Both the position numbers and the translations under genes were made by a program. From assembly GCA_004124875.1 (NCBI GenBank), contig SCKJ01000003.1, forward strand, positions 329,105-393,104: DNA of 64,000 bases, written 5' to 3'. Positions within the stretch are counted from its first letter, which is position 1. Each line of letters begins with the position of its first letter. Below the pieces are notes generated by a model. That model was given only the letters and a program-made list of their open reading frames with translations. It ran no database searches and had not been told where the DNA came from. Source of the stretch: Fidelibacterota bacterium. GTDB taxonomy: Bacteria; Fidelibacterota; Marinisomatia; SCGC-AAA003-L08; TS1B11. Below, piece after piece: positions 34,497-44,426 of this stretch.

Positions 34497-37400
34497 TCAT
34501 TTGATTATAGCAAATTTTCCGATTTTTTCTCCGAGATCTTTGGCATCTACGTGGTATACATATATCCCAAACGCCACGTCCAACCCCTCTTTGGTCCTTA
34601 GATCCCAGGAAGCGGCCGAATTATCAATGGAACTCGAATGCTCAATCACATCGACCAGGTCACCTCTGATGGTGTAGATGCGGATGGTGGCAACTTGTGG
34701 CAAATGGATGAAATCGATCCGCCGTTCACCCCGGCTCCCAATGCCTGATGAAGTCGTCTGCTTGCGCTCCCAAGTGGCCACTGCCACGTAGGGGTTAGGT
34801 ACCACGGCGATCAGGTCCAGACTGGAGATCGCAAGCTGACGATCGACCGATGCGGCCGCGGTTGTAAACTCAAATACATCACCAGATCGAAATGGCTTGA
34901 AGGTCGTTATTTGGAACATATCGCCGCCCCTGGGAGCCTGGCTACCTGTCCCACCAATCGTGTCGGTAATCGTTACCAGCCATGTTTTTTCTTCCACACC
35001 ATCAAATATCTCCCGAATCCTGACTTGCTCATTCGATGACCACAACCCATCTTCATTGAGATCCTTAATCGTAAACTTGACAGGCCGGTTTTCAGAGACA
35101 TTCGTGATTGTAAAATTGACGGCTTTAGGAACTGAACTTGAATCAGTCCCTATCACGCCATCGAAAAAGGCAATATCATAGTCGGCTGGATAAGGGAACG
35201 CCCCAATCCCGAGATTCACTTTGAACTCAAAATTTGTATTGCTGCCGGCAGCCCAGCCTGTAAGTGAATCGACCAATGCGACTTCATCGTGATTGGTAAC
35301 GAAGAGGCGTAGTCCATCAAATATTTCACCTTCTATCAAGGCCCCTTTTTCATCCGCACCGAAAACAGAGGTTTGAAGAATCGTATCGGGTGAGGCACTG
35401 ACATCAATAATTGCGTAGGATTCGGTTTCGAAAACGCCGCTATGTTTGAATGAGATTCGATAGGTGCTGTTTTTGATTAAGGAGGTGTTGACGATCTGTG
35501 CAGAAACCGATCCTGTTCCTAGGACGGTTCCAACAGGGGAGACGCTTTCTACGAAATTTGCCGCCAGATAACCAGCCGCGGGTGAATTAGGTGTAACCAC
35601 CGCGGTGTTAATATCCGTGAAGGTTACATTTCCAAACGCGTCCGTCTTGATAATACTGGTCGTTTCAGTTACGGGAATCCCCTCTTCTCCCAAGCCCGGA
35701 TCCCCTTGATCATAAGCAGTGACCGCGTAAAAGTAAGTCTGCCCATTCTGAACGGTTGAATCGACAAAGAAATGTCTTAGGCCGGAATCGGTTCCTCTAT
35801 CAAAACTGGCGCCCGCTATGGTAACCGGATCAGGACCCATTATTCCATCGATTAAATCGAAACTGGCTAACGGTTTCCTGAAAACTGCATTTCCATAGGC
35901 GTCGGTAATTAATTTTATTTCCAGGAATGACGCTTCAGTGCTGCGGTAAACTTTATATCCTTCAAAATCTTCCTTGAAATTCAGGAAAGCGTCCACCGAT
36001 GACTCCGCCCGCCGATCCCAGTACAACGTTACCTTTCCGTCGCCCGGAACAGCGGTAAGTCTCGGTTTTAACGGCGGCTTGAAGAAGTTGTAATTGGCGT
36101 TGTAAATCTGCTGGACTGTTTTTTTGTTACGGAATAAATCGTCCAGGTCATTCCCGAAAATCATGGCGATAGAGAGATTCTGCGTTGTGCCGGCACGAAA
36201 CGGGGATATCGGCCCGGATCCATAAATCAAGGCCATGTTGGCGCCCCGAAGATCGGTATTAAAAGTAAACTCTGACATGCTGACCCAGATCTTTTCATCG
36301 GTCGAGGGATTAATCCAGTGGATGTCGAAGATATCCACACTCGTGAGCCCGATCTGATCCGATTCATCAATATCCGTAATTCCAAAATTGGGCTCTCCCT
36401 GTGTCGGCAGGCCATCTCCTTCCCCCTCATCAGGTCCCGTATAGCCAAGATCACCGAACCGGGCGCCGTCACGCCCAACATCATCATTGATGTTTTCACC
36501 CGGGCCCCACACACCATCGCCGTTATCGTCCGAAAAGCCTTGCCAATCGCCGTCTTCGTCACCTTCCCAGTGGGGGGCCGGTTCCCTGCCGTAAGTCTTT
36601 ATGAAATTTGCCACATCGCTATATCCGTACGGGAATACATCCAGGTATTCGCCGGGGGGATTGTCCCTTCGTTCGTCAATCCAGCCATCCTCATCGTTAT
36701 CAACGCCGTCGCTCTGCTCGCCCGGACTTTCCAGAAAAGCAAAACCGGCATAAGCCGTGGGGCTAAATCCCGTGTTGCCGGTATTGTCCTCGTCCCATCC
36801 ATAAACGATATCGATGAAGGTGTCGTAAAACGCGCTGTCGTCACTTGAATCCCCTACCCCGCCTATTCCATAATCGAAATACATACCAAAAAAGACCGTG
36901 GTATAATCCGTAACGGAAAAGTTGGTGACGCGGTAGAGCCAGAAGATATTGTCTTCCGCAAGGACCTGGGACCATTGCAGTCCCCGCACGGCGACCAACG
37001 TAGCCAATCCGCCCCGGTCCGGCTCCGAGGGTACGGGAAAATATGGAAGCTCCTGCGGCCGGTTAAAATCTATAAACTCCCTATCTTGATAATCATCCAT
37101 CACAAAATAGGTTTCCAGATCTGCCTGAAACTGATTCTTCCCAAAAAAACCGTTCCATGCGCCTGGCCACCCCGGGTCGTCCGCTAATTTGGTCTTATCA
37201 GGCCACGTGAAGGGCCATGTGTTGGGATCATTGCTCATCGCCGGAGAAGGTCCGTCCGGGTTATCCCAACCTGGCCGGGGCTCATAGCCATAGGGGGTGC
37301 CATCGGGTCCCGTATCGAGATCCTCTCGATAGCCCACCTCCGCAATGTGCAATGTATCTCCGTTCACGTCAATAATCTCAGCGATAATAATGGGCGTGGC

Positions 37401-37646
37401 GCCTTCCACATAAGTGTGGCCACTGCCTTTGGGCCATTCGGAGGGGTCAGGATTCGCCGGCCAATTGCCGACCATACCCATGTTGATAAAGGGCGTATTG
37501 ATCAGGTTGCCGTCCATCTGTCCCCATTTCCGGAATCGGCGATCTCCGCCTATACCCTGCTGAGGGTCCGGGTCATCTTGTGCGAAGGACTGCTCAAGGC
37601 AGGCGGAAACGAGCACAGCTATCATGAAAGGATAATGCCGCGACAT
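34497..37646 (-). CDS. very large secreted surface protein with FN3-like and degenerate sorting domain
   Basis: The ATG at 37646 (a GTG lies one codon upstream) gives about 1049 residues. The N-terminus (MIAVLVSACLEQSFAQ) could be cleaved after SFA, or be lipidated at the cysteine. Acidic calcium-binding-like runs occur (DNDEDGWIDE, DDNGDGVWGPGENINDD). Around residues 545-660 is a fibronectin-III-like domain (PRLTAVPGDGKVTLYWDRR to YFYAVTAYDQGDPG). The last 90 residues (VVPNPYVAVATWERK to IGKFAIIK) resemble a sorting domain without the NPFNP core. It follows the TonB receptor by 25 bp, as a surface partner protein would. Ligand unknown. Confidence 0.75.
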   Translation of the reverse strand: MSRHYPFMIAVLVSACLEQSFAQDDPDPQQGIGGDRRFRKWGQMDGNLINTPFINMGMVGNWPANPDPSEWPKGSGHTYVEGATPIIIAEIIDVNGDTLHIAEVGYREDLDTGPDGTPYGYEPRPGWDNPDGPSPAMSNDPNTWPFTWPDKTKLADDPGWPGAWNGFFGKNQFQADLETYFVMDDYQDREFIDFNRPQELPYFPVPSEPDRGGLATLVAVRGLQWSQVLAEDNIFWLYRVTNFSVTDYTTVFFGMYFDYGIGGVGDSSDDSAFYDTFIDIVYGWDEDNTGNTGFSPTAYAGFAFLESPGEQSDGVDNDEDGWIDERRDNPPGEYLDVFPYGYSDVANFIKTYGREPAPHWEGDEDGDWQGFSDDNGDGVWGPGENINDDVGRDGARFGDLGYTGPDEGEGDGLPTQGEPNFGITDIDESDQIGLTSVDIFDIHWINPSTDEKIWVSMSEFTFNTDLRGANMALIYGSGPISPFRAGTTQNLSIAMIFGNDLDDLFRNKKTVQQIYNANYNFFKPPLKPRLTAVPGDGKVTLYWDRRAESSVDAFLNFKEDFEGYKVYRSTEASFLEIKLITDAYGNAVFRKPLASFDLIDGIMGPDPVTIAGASFDRGTDSGLRHFFVDSTVQNGQTYFYAVTAYDQGDPGLGEEGIPVTETTSIIKTDAFGNVTFTDINTAVVTPNSPAAGYLAANFVESVSPVGTVLGTGSVSAQIVNTSLIKNSTYRISFKHSGVFETESYAIIDVSASPDTILQTSVFGADEKGALIEGEIFDGLRLFVTNHDEVALVDSLTGWAAGSNTNFEFKVNLGIGAFPYPADYDIAFFDGVIGTDSSSVPKAVNFTITNVSENRPVKFTIKDLNEDGLWSSNEQVRIREIFDGVEEKTWLVTITDTIGGTGSQAPRGGDMFQITTFKPFRSGDVFEFTTAAASVDRQLAISSLDLIAVVPNPYVAVATWERKQTTSSGIGSRGERRIDFIHLPQVATIRIYTIRGDLVDVIEHSSSIDNSAASWDLRTKEGLDVAFGIYVYHVDAKDLGEKIGKFAIIK

Positions 37647-37670
37647 CACTTGAACGCTGTTGAGAGTAAA

Positions 37671-40628
37671 TTAAAATTCAATGTTAAATCCCATTTGTAC
37701 GCGCCTTGGCTCGGTGTAGTAATCAGGCCGGGAATACCACTCTTCAAGCGTATTGACCCCTTTGACTCTTCCAGCAAAGAGTATGTCGCTTGTAAAATCA
37801 GCCCGGCCGGTGGAACTGAATACAGTGTTCACATTCCTGGCATCAAAGAGATTGAACACTTTCAGAAACGCGGATAAAGTGTAAGGGCCTACTGCGAAAC
37901 TTTTAGTTCCTTTAAGATCAAAGTTCACCTGAATGGGTTTTCTCTCGGAATTTTCAAAGGAAGCACGAACGCCTCGCGTAGCCCGCAGGGTGGGTGTGTA
38001 AGGCGCGCCCGTGTTCAGTTTGCCGATAACAGATATGCCCCAGCCCCTGTTGGGATCGCTGAGCGTGGCCGTCAGGTTAAACGTGTGCCTCTGATCCCAA
38101 TCCAGGGGGACGGTTTGAATTTCGCTTTCCCTCGGCAGCGAAGAAGATGCGTCAGCAAAAACTGCTTCCGGGTCGGAGGAGTTTCCTTCAGCAACCTGGT
38201 ACGTGTAATCGATGAAGCTGGTTATGTTGCTCGTGGGTCTGAGGTCTAAAGCAATCGTGATGCCGCGGACATTGCCGTAATCCAGGTTTATGAACCGGCC
38301 ATAGCGGTCACCCGCTATGTAGGTTTCAATGATCTCGGTTCCGATCCAATTATTTATATCCTTGTAAAAACCGGTAATAAAAAATCCTGTGTTCATTCCG
38401 AACTGCTGTTGAAGACCGATTTCGTAGTTCACGGTCTTCTGATTCTTCAGGCTTGCGTTCCCAATCAGCGTATTAACGACCCCACTTTGCTCCGGGTTGA
38501 TTTCAAATTCCGGATTGAGATAGAGCTGCTCAAATGTTGGCTTTTGAAAGAAGAAGCCGTAGGAGAAATAAATGGCGCCTCGATCTGTGATAGGATATGA
38601 AATGCCGACTCGGGGACTGAACTGATTGAGAGGTTTCGTCTCCTCAAACCAGGAAGCTGTCTCCGCCCAGTTTAACTGACTCAAATCACTACCGTCAGCA
38701 AAAATAAAACGGGCATCGGTTGGAACCTGATTCCGGTCTGCAAAAGGATCGCCAGTCTCGGGATCTATGAGCGCTCTGGAACCATCGGAATTCAGGCGAT
38801 AAGGCACTTTTCCAAACAGGAGATCATCACCCTGATAAATATCGATAATTTTAACAGGGTTCGTAAGGCTGGGATCCCTTAAATCGGTCGGGAATTTGCC
38901 CACTGCATCAAAATAATCGAATCTCAAACCAAGGTTAATGACGATGTCCTGTAGTTCAATCTTGTCTTGCAGATAGCCGGAAAATTCAATTGGCTCTTTA
39001 AGATATTCATTGTGGTTGAAGGAAGTAACCGGGGGTATCGCCGGTGTAAACATGAGTGATCCCGCTGCACGAATTATTTCGAATTCTTCATACTCCAGTT
39101 TATACTGCCTGTACTCCAGCCCCGACTTAAGTTGGTTGCTCCTGCTCACCTGGCTGGTGATATCAAATTTCCCCCCCATCGTCGTTGTTTGCTGGTGAAT
39201 GATGTACTCTTCATCAGCGCTCGTCGTGCCTGCAACACCTGCCGTCCCGCCCGTGTAGAAGGCATTCTGCCTGGCTGCCTCCCGCAATACGGGATCAGCA
39301 TACGCCGAATCCAATGGATTCTCATATACGTACCGATTGTATTCAAAAACAAGATAGGAAAACTTCACGGTATAAAAAGTTTTTGATGAGAGGGAATGAT
39401 TCAGAATCGGGATGATGGACAGTCCGTTTTTGAACTCGTTGAATATTCCATCCGGGTTAAATAAGAATTTATGGCTGTATTGGGTAAATTCAACCTGGTT
39501 GAACAACCCGCCCACACTGAGCTTGATGGTGGGTGAAATCTTAAATGCCAGTTTAGCCTGAAGAGACAATTTTTTTTTGGAATTCATGGAGACAGCCGGA
39601 TATTCCGTCGTGTCAGCATATGCCTGGTAGTTATCCAGGCCCACGATAGATGAATCCAGCGTGTTATCCTGGATGATCCACAGCGCATTGTTGGCGTTGT
39701 CAAAACTGGATGTATCGAGTGGCGTGAATCTTCTCTGACCGTACAGCCACCCCTCATTGGCGAAATACCTGCCACTTACATTAAAGGTCAACTTCTTGTT
39801 GAAAAAGGGGACCGGACCGTTCAGGTTGGCCTCGATATTGGTAATATCGGTTGCTTGTACATCACCCGTGCCGAAAAAGAGGTCGTTATCGGAAGTGATA
39901 TAGTCTCCGACATAGGTGGACACGGAGCCATGAAATTCTTCTCCACCCTCCTTTGTAATCACGTCCACAATTCCCGATAAAGCCTGGCCATATTCTGCGT
40001 TGAAACCACCGCTGATTACCTGGAACTGTTGAATTCCGCTGATCTCCACCTCAACAGACAGTTCACCTGCGAACGGGTCGGTTACCGAGACGCCATCAAT
40101 CATATAGTTCACTTCGAGGGATCGCCCCCCACGTATGTGTATTCTGCCCTCCCCATCCTTGATGACGCCAGCCTGCAGCTCCAGGGCATCGGAAAACTCT
40201 TCCACCGGCATCTGACTCAAATCTTCGCTGCGCATGATCTGCTTGGAGGCTGTAAGGTCTCTTTGCACGATGGCCGTTCGAGCTATAACCACGACCTCTC
40301 CACCTTCCAAAACGACTGAAGACAGCGAAACGTCCAAGGGTGTGGTTACGTCCAGTGACACCTTTAGATTTTCCACACTTTGTCCATTATAGCCTATCAT
40401 GGAGGCTCTCAACGTATACGTGCCGGGTGGAATATTCAGGATCACATAATACCCATCCGCAGCAGTGAACGTCCCCAGGGAAGTCCCTACAAGAATGATA
40501 TTAGCCCCCTGCAGTGGATCCCCCGATCCCCCATCAATGACGATGCCCGTGATCTTGCCTGTCTGTCCTCCCCAGGCGAGTTCACTCACAGCCAAAGAGA
40601 TGGCGGCAATAAGGAGAAAGATTTTCAA
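37671..40628 (-). CDS. TonB-dependent outer-membrane receptor with carboxypeptidase-regulatory N-terminal domain
   Basis: No ATG fits. TTG at 40628, behind AAAGG, opens a clean signal peptide (KIFLLIAAISLAVSELAWG), giving 985 residues. Next come a carboxypeptidase-regulatory-like domain (GKITGIVIDGGSGDPLQGAN), a plug domain with IHIRGGRSLEVNYMIDGVSV and GFNAEYGQALSGIVDVITKE, and a long 22-strand-type barrel ending in RVQMGFNIEF. It should import a large or scarce substrate with TonB energy. Its position between the two halves of the inositol cluster suggests an inositol-containing ligand, but nothing in the sequence proves that. Confidence 0.92.
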   Translation of the reverse strand: MKIFLLIAAISLAVSELAWGGQTGKITGIVIDGGSGDPLQGANIILVGTSLGTFTAADGYYVILNIPPGTYTLRASMIGYNGQSVENLKVSLDVTTPLDVSLSSVVLEGGEVVVIARTAIVQRDLTASKQIMRSEDLSQMPVEEFSDALELQAGVIKDGEGRIHIRGGRSLEVNYMIDGVSVTDPFAGELSVEVEISGIQQFQVISGGFNAEYGQALSGIVDVITKEGGEEFHGSVSTYVGDYITSDNDLFFGTGDVQATDITNIEANLNGPVPFFNKKLTFNVSGRYFANEGWLYGQRRFTPLDTSSFDNANNALWIIQDNTLDSSIVGLDNYQAYADTTEYPAVSMNSKKKLSLQAKLAFKISPTIKLSVGGLFNQVEFTQYSHKFLFNPDGIFNEFKNGLSIIPILNHSLSSKTFYTVKFSYLVFEYNRYVYENPLDSAYADPVLREAARQNAFYTGGTAGVAGTTSADEEYIIHQQTTTMGGKFDITSQVSRSNQLKSGLEYRQYKLEYEEFEIIRAAGSLMFTPAIPPVTSFNHNEYLKEPIEFSGYLQDKIELQDIVINLGLRFDYFDAVGKFPTDLRDPSLTNPVKIIDIYQGDDLLFGKVPYRLNSDGSRALIDPETGDPFADRNQVPTDARFIFADGSDLSQLNWAETASWFEETKPLNQFSPRVGISYPITDRGAIYFSYGFFFQKPTFEQLYLNPEFEINPEQSGVVNTLIGNASLKNQKTVNYEIGLQQQFGMNTGFFITGFYKDINNWIGTEIIETYIAGDRYGRFINLDYGNVRGITIALDLRPTSNITSFIDYTYQVAEGNSSDPEAVFADASSSLPRESEIQTVPLDWDQRHTFNLTATLSDPNRGWGISVIGKLNTGAPYTPTLRATRGVRASFENSERKPIQVNFDLKGTKSFAVGPYTLSAFLKVFNLFDARNVNTVFSSTGRADFTSDILFAGRVKGVNTLEEWYSRPDYYTEPRRVQMGFNIEF

Positions 40629-40861
40629 CAGCAAACCTTTAACAGGACATGGCCGACAACACAAGCAGCATACGAATTCATTTTTTTATTCTCAGTCATG
40701 TAAGATCAATGAGTTCGCAAATCAGCCGAACCTTATCATTCGAACGTTCAGGAGAGAACCGGGAGCGCCCTATATTTTCCACTGATCGACCCTCTTGATT
40801 TCCGGCTTCAGCGCCGGGTTGGGCTTACTTGAACATGGGAACTGCGAAATTGCCCGGAGAA

Positions 40862-40896
40862 CGGAAAGAGAACATCACGCTGATGTTCTCTTTCCG
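40862..40896. terminator. perfect 16-bp stem-loop between FG-GAP and TonB genes
   Basis: Arms 40862-40877 and 40881-40896 are perfectly complementary (CGGAAAGAGAACATCA and its reverse complement) around a CGC loop. It lies in the 355-bp gap between the end of the FG-GAP gene and the start of the TonB receptor gene. No T-tract follows on either strand, so it may be an mRNA-stabilising or attenuating hairpin rather than a classic terminator. Confidence 0.5.
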
Positions 40897-40936
40897 CAAT
40901 CACATCATTGTTTCTTACATCTATACTATAGGCTGC

Positions 40937-40962
40937 CTAGCGGGGAGGATTCTCCCCGCTAG
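40937..40962. terminator. GC-rich 11-bp stem-loop after the FG-GAP gene
   Basis: CTAGCGGGGAG at 40937-40947 pairs perfectly with CTCCCCGCTAG at 40952-40962 around GATT. It is 22 bp past the FG-GAP stop on the minus strand. It lacks a U-tract, but its strength and place suggest at least partial termination or 3'-end protection. Confidence 0.5.
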
Positions 40963-40983
40963 CAGTTATGCACCTCCACAGAA

Positions 40984-42786
40984 TCATTTAAGGAGCACCA
41001 TTTTCCTTACTGCCTTGAATCCGGCAGACTTGAGAGTATAGAAATAAACGCCACTCATCATGGCCTTCCCATTGCGATCCTTGCCATCCCACACCGTCTC
41101 ATGTGTTCCGACTGACTTCATCCCGCTGAACAGCGTCCTGACTTCTTGACCAAGGACGTTGTAGACCACAAGGCTAACGTTCCCGGCTTCATGCATGTCG
41201 TAGACGATCTTCGTCTCGGGGTTGAAGGGGTTTGGATAGTTCTGGTGCAAGGAGAAGATTTCGGGAATCTGGGAGCCTCTCGAGGCAATGTCAGTTGTCG
41301 TGGCATCAAACTCGATAAGGTATATCCCGGGCATGTCGCCTGCGTTGCCATTTCCCGTCGTGAACACTATGTCTTTATGAGCGGGACCATCTCCATCATA
41401 ATCTCCGATGGCCATCGAGACAAATCCCACTGTGAAAGCAGTGGTCGTGTCCTGGTAGATATTGAACATCTGGTAGTTATCAACGTCGGTGACATCGCCG
41501 CCGGTTCCGCCTACCCATTCGATATCATAAATGGCTTCATAAGGATCTCTTGCGGTCACATAGAAGCTGTTTCTCCCATTGTTGTCCGCGTCTCCAAATT
41601 CTCCGCCTCGCAACTCGACACCATCATTGGGTGAACCTTCGAACGTCGGGATGTCGGCAATGAGAGTGAAGTTGGCCGCATTAAACGCCGTCGCAACATC
41701 CACAATACCTGATACGATCCATATCTTGCCACCACGGGCTCCGAGATAGACCTCAGTTTTGCCATTGCTGTTAATATCCGCCATGACCAACTTGGCGGCG
41801 CTGCCGCGGTAGTCAGCATGGTATGCCGAGGAGTCAAATACCACTCTGGAGTATGTATTGGGAGCGGTGGCCGTGTAAACGATGATCGGCATGAAGTCGC
41901 CATCTATCTGGACGACCATATCCTTCAACCCGTCGCCGTCAAGGTCCCCTACCGTCATGGAATGCACCTGCCAGTCGACCCCTGAGCTGTCGGAGGTCGT
42001 CGTGCTGTCGACATATTCCACCATCCAGTCTGGACTGGCAAAGTTCCCGCCGGGCAGGGAGATAATGGAGAGGATGAGGCCAAACTTGTCACGATAGGTC
42101 AGTATGAGTTCAACCACCCCGTCACCGTCCACGTCCGTAGCCACACTCATGAACTCCAGGGCAATTCTGGCGCGGCTGTTCCTGGGTGGATCATAAGTAA
42201 GGGTCGGGGTATCCGGCAGAAAATCCCCACTTGAGGGATCGTGCTCGTAGAGCTCCAGGGCGTTAAACCCACCGGAAAAGACCGTGTCCAGAAAAGCGAT
42301 GGTCGTATCCGTTCCAACGATGGTCGTATCCGGATTAGACAATCCCGTATCGATGATACCAGGAGAAAAAGAATCCCAGACATTGATGAGTTCAAAATTA
42401 CCGTCGTTATCCAGGTCGGTAATAATGACGCTCCGTTCACCACCAAAAAGAACGTCTTCGCCGCTCGAGGGGATCTTGTCCTTAAACCAGACAACAGCAT
42501 ATTCATTATCGCCCGTCGACTCATACACGAAAATGCGTTTATTCGTCGCATCATAGGAGATAAACTCATTATTCTGATCTTTATCAATATCAAGTGGCCC
42601 GAACTGAGTGTTTCCAATCATGCCCCAGGCACGAATTAAATTCGGCGGAAGCGGACCTGTGAGGTCCGGGTCGGCGTCTCCAATACCGCCATCCCAAACC
42701 AGACTGAAATTCCGGACCTGCGCCTCCAGCGTCGAGAACCCGACAAACAGGGTCAAGGCCATGACTGTCACCAATAACCTTTTCAT
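40984..42786 (-). CDS. secreted FG-GAP/VCBS repeat protein with C-terminal sorting domain
   Basis: The 600-residue protein has a signal peptide (MKRLLVTVMALTLFVGFSTLEAQ, cleavage after LEA). At least six acidic FG-GAP-like blades follow (TDLDNDGNFELI, DVDGDGVVELI, GDLDGDGLKDMVV, ADINSNGKTEVYLG, GDADNNGRNSFYVT, GDYDGDGPAHKDIVF), probably forming a calcium-binding beta-propeller. The C-terminus is a typical sorting domain (LHQNYPNPFNPETKIVY to VRKMVLLK). GGGAG precedes the ATG. It is the first gene of the minus-strand outer-membrane module and may bind the ligand at the surface. Confidence 0.88.
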   Translation of the reverse strand: MKRLLVTVMALTLFVGFSTLEAQVRNFSLVWDGGIGDADPDLTGPLPPNLIRAWGMIGNTQFGPLDIDKDQNNEFISYDATNKRIFVYESTGDNEYAVVWFKDKIPSSGEDVLFGGERSVIITDLDNDGNFELINVWDSFSPGIIDTGLSNPDTTIVGTDTTIAFLDTVFSGGFNALELYEHDPSSGDFLPDTPTLTYDPPRNSRARIALEFMSVATDVDGDGVVELILTYRDKFGLILSIISLPGGNFASPDWMVEYVDSTTTSDSSGVDWQVHSMTVGDLDGDGLKDMVVQIDGDFMPIIVYTATAPNTYSRVVFDSSAYHADYRGSAAKLVMADINSNGKTEVYLGARGGKIWIVSGIVDVATAFNAANFTLIADIPTFEGSPNDGVELRGGEFGDADNNGRNSFYVTARDPYEAIYDIEWVGGTGGDVTDVDNYQMFNIYQDTTTAFTVGFVSMAIGDYDGDGPAHKDIVFTTGNGNAGDMPGIYLIEFDATTTDIASRGSQIPEIFSLHQNYPNPFNPETKIVYDMHEAGNVSLVVYNVLGQEVRTLFSGMKSVGTHETVWDGKDRNGKAMMSGVYFYTLKSAGFKAVRKMVLLK

Positions 42787-43385
42787 AGGTGATCTCCCTT
42801 TTTTATAGATTGATGTACCAGTTACTTTTACTCACAAACTTACGGAATGAGAATATAATTCAAAATGTGAACGTGTAATCATAGGATGTCCCGCAATCGA
42901 TTGCGCCGAATAATTTGCTTCTGCAACCTTGCTTTGTCAACACCTTTTTAAGGACGAAATTGAACCGGTCCAGTGTCACCGCCAAAGGCCATTTGCATTT
43001 AAAAGAACTGATCGATAGGCCCAGGGCTTCAGGCAGCGGCCGAGTTCCTCGAGGTCCATAACGATGAGCAGCCGCATGAGCCAATCAACAGTGTAAAGCC
43101 GGCAGATGTCGACGGAAGGAGACGCAGGCCAGCACCGTTAAAAAGCGGGAAACGATCAAGCAAAGGATGCTTCAGTTGCGGCGTCATCTAAACCTTGGAA
43201 ACGTGAGATATGTCTCTTAGTTTCAGACCCAAGTAGCTCACATTGCTTTGATGGTGAACAGTCCGCAAGGGCTGGCCGACGGACAAAGTTGCTCTGGGTG
43301 CTTCTTTATGCTCAACAGTTGATCAATATAATCGGCAGTACACATTGTGCAGGTTCCAGATGAATGACAAAGCAGGCTTGGTACT
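42787..43385. promoter_or_regulatory. 599-bp divergent intergenic region
   Basis: This gap separates the minus-strand outer-membrane module from the plus-strand ABC importer operon, so both promoters should be here. It contains one copy of the interspersed repeat (43149-43252). A minus-strand frame of 74 codons at 42860-43084 has no family resemblance and no convincing start. Nothing else is identified. Confidence 0.4.
43149..43252 (+). repeat. interspersed degenerate repeat, copy A
   Basis: This stretch matches two regions 13 kb away. Read on the minus strand it has AAACTAAGAG, 12 bases, then TTTCCAAGG, 38 bases, then CGTTTC, with CAAAGCAA upstream. Copy B (56276-56377) shows the same elements at the same spacing from AAACTAAG onward. 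Copy C (56530-56601) shares AAACTAAGAG, the 12-base gap and TTTCCAAGG. All are intergenic. Confidence 0.7.
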
Positions 43386-44363
43386 ATGAAATATAAATTC
43401 GGGTGGGTCATGCCCATATTACTCGGCCTGATGGGCTGCGGTGGCGCCCCTCAGGCAGAGGAGGTCGGCGGCGTCCTGGCAAAAGAGGATATCCGCATTT
43501 TTGTCATTACCCATGGACAGGCGTCGGACCCCTTCTGGTCCGTTGTAAGGAATGGCGTGGATGCCGCTGCCCGCGACATGGGGATTAAGGCTTATTACCA
43601 GGCGCCCAATTCGTTTGACATGGTCGGTATGTCGCAGCTGATTGATGCTGCGGTGGCGGCCAGGCCGCAGGGGTTGATCGTCTCTATCCCTGATGCGGAT
43701 GCGCTCCAGACCTCCCTCAAGGATGCCATAGATGCGGGTATACCCATCATTTCAATCAATTCCGGGGGGGAATATTCGCAACAGTTCGGCATGCTGACCC
43801 ACATTGGACAATCTGAGTATGAAGCCGGTTACAAGGCGGGCAAGAGAATGGCGGCGGCCGGAGTCACGGAGGGCATCTGCATAAACCATGAAGTGGGGAA
43901 TCAGAGTCAGGATTTCAGGTGCCAGGGCTTTGCCGATGCATTAGGTGAGTCGGAAGGAAGCGTCAAAGTATTGGCCGTCAGTATAGCGGATCCCCTGGAG
44001 ACGCAGCAGAGATTGACGGCAGCGCTGACGAGCAACCCGAACGTCAATGGTATTCTTTCCCTCGGGCCCACCAGCGTTCTCCCGGCCCTCAAATCCCTGG
44101 AAGACCTCAATCTGCAGGATGATATTCGCCTCGCCACATTTGACCTGTCCCCGGATGTACTGTCCGCCATTGAGGATGGGCGCATCATTTTTGCCATCGA
44201 TCAGCAGCAGTATCTGCAGGGCTATCTTCCGGTGGTCTTGCTGACCCTCTATATAACCAATTTGAATACGCCTGCTTATGATGTGCTGAACACAGGCCCG
44301 GGATTCGTGACCAAGGAGAATGCGGCAGAGATCATCCTCCTCACTCAACAAGGGACGCATTAG
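43386..44363 (+). CDS. sugar ABC transporter substrate-binding lipoprotein (probable inositol binding)
   Basis: The 325-residue product has a lipoprotein signal ([10 protein letters not shown]) and a type-1 periplasmic binding fold of the ribose/inositol group: [64 protein letters not shown], and a closing [20 protein letters not shown]. It heads an operon with a permease, ATPase, transaldolase and IolB, so an inositol or a derivative is the likely ligand. Confidence 0.88.
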   Translation: MKYKFGWVMPILLGLMGCGGAPQAEEVGGVLAKEDIRIFVITHGQASDPFWSVVRNGVDAAARDMGIKAYYQAPNSFDMVGMSQLIDAAVAARPQGLIVSIPDADALQTSLKDAIDAGIPIISINSGGEYSQQFGMLTHIGQSEYEAGYKAGKRMAAAGVTEGICINHEVGNQSQDFRCQGFADALGESEGSVKVLAVSIADPLETQQRLTAALTSNPNVNGILSLGPTSVLPALKSLEDLNLQDDIRLATFDLSPDVLSAIEDGRIIFAIDQQQYLQGYLPVVLLTLYITNLNTPAYDVLNTGPGFVTKENAAEIILLTQQGTH

Positions 44364-44369
44364 GAGGTC

Positions 44370-44426
44370 ATGCCCGGGATGACCGGGAAATGCGGTACGC
44401 CCATCGCGACCATCTTTACCGCATGA
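44370..44426 (+). CDS. 18-codon upstream reading frame coupling to the permease
   Basis: Directly after the binding-protein stop, a strong ribosome-binding site (TAGGAGGTC) precedes ATG 44370. It encodes [18 protein letters not shown] and stops at TGA 44424-44426, which overlaps the permease ATG at 44423. The permease itself has no good ribosome-binding site, so ribosomes probably load here and re-initiate. The peptide may have no function of its own. Confidence 0.45.
   Translation: MPGMTGKCGTPIATIFTA

Noticed and set aside
42860..43084. 74-codon minus-strand frame in the divergent intergenic region
   Set aside because: No family resemblance and no ribosome-binding site; the neighbouring repeat suggests decayed DNA.
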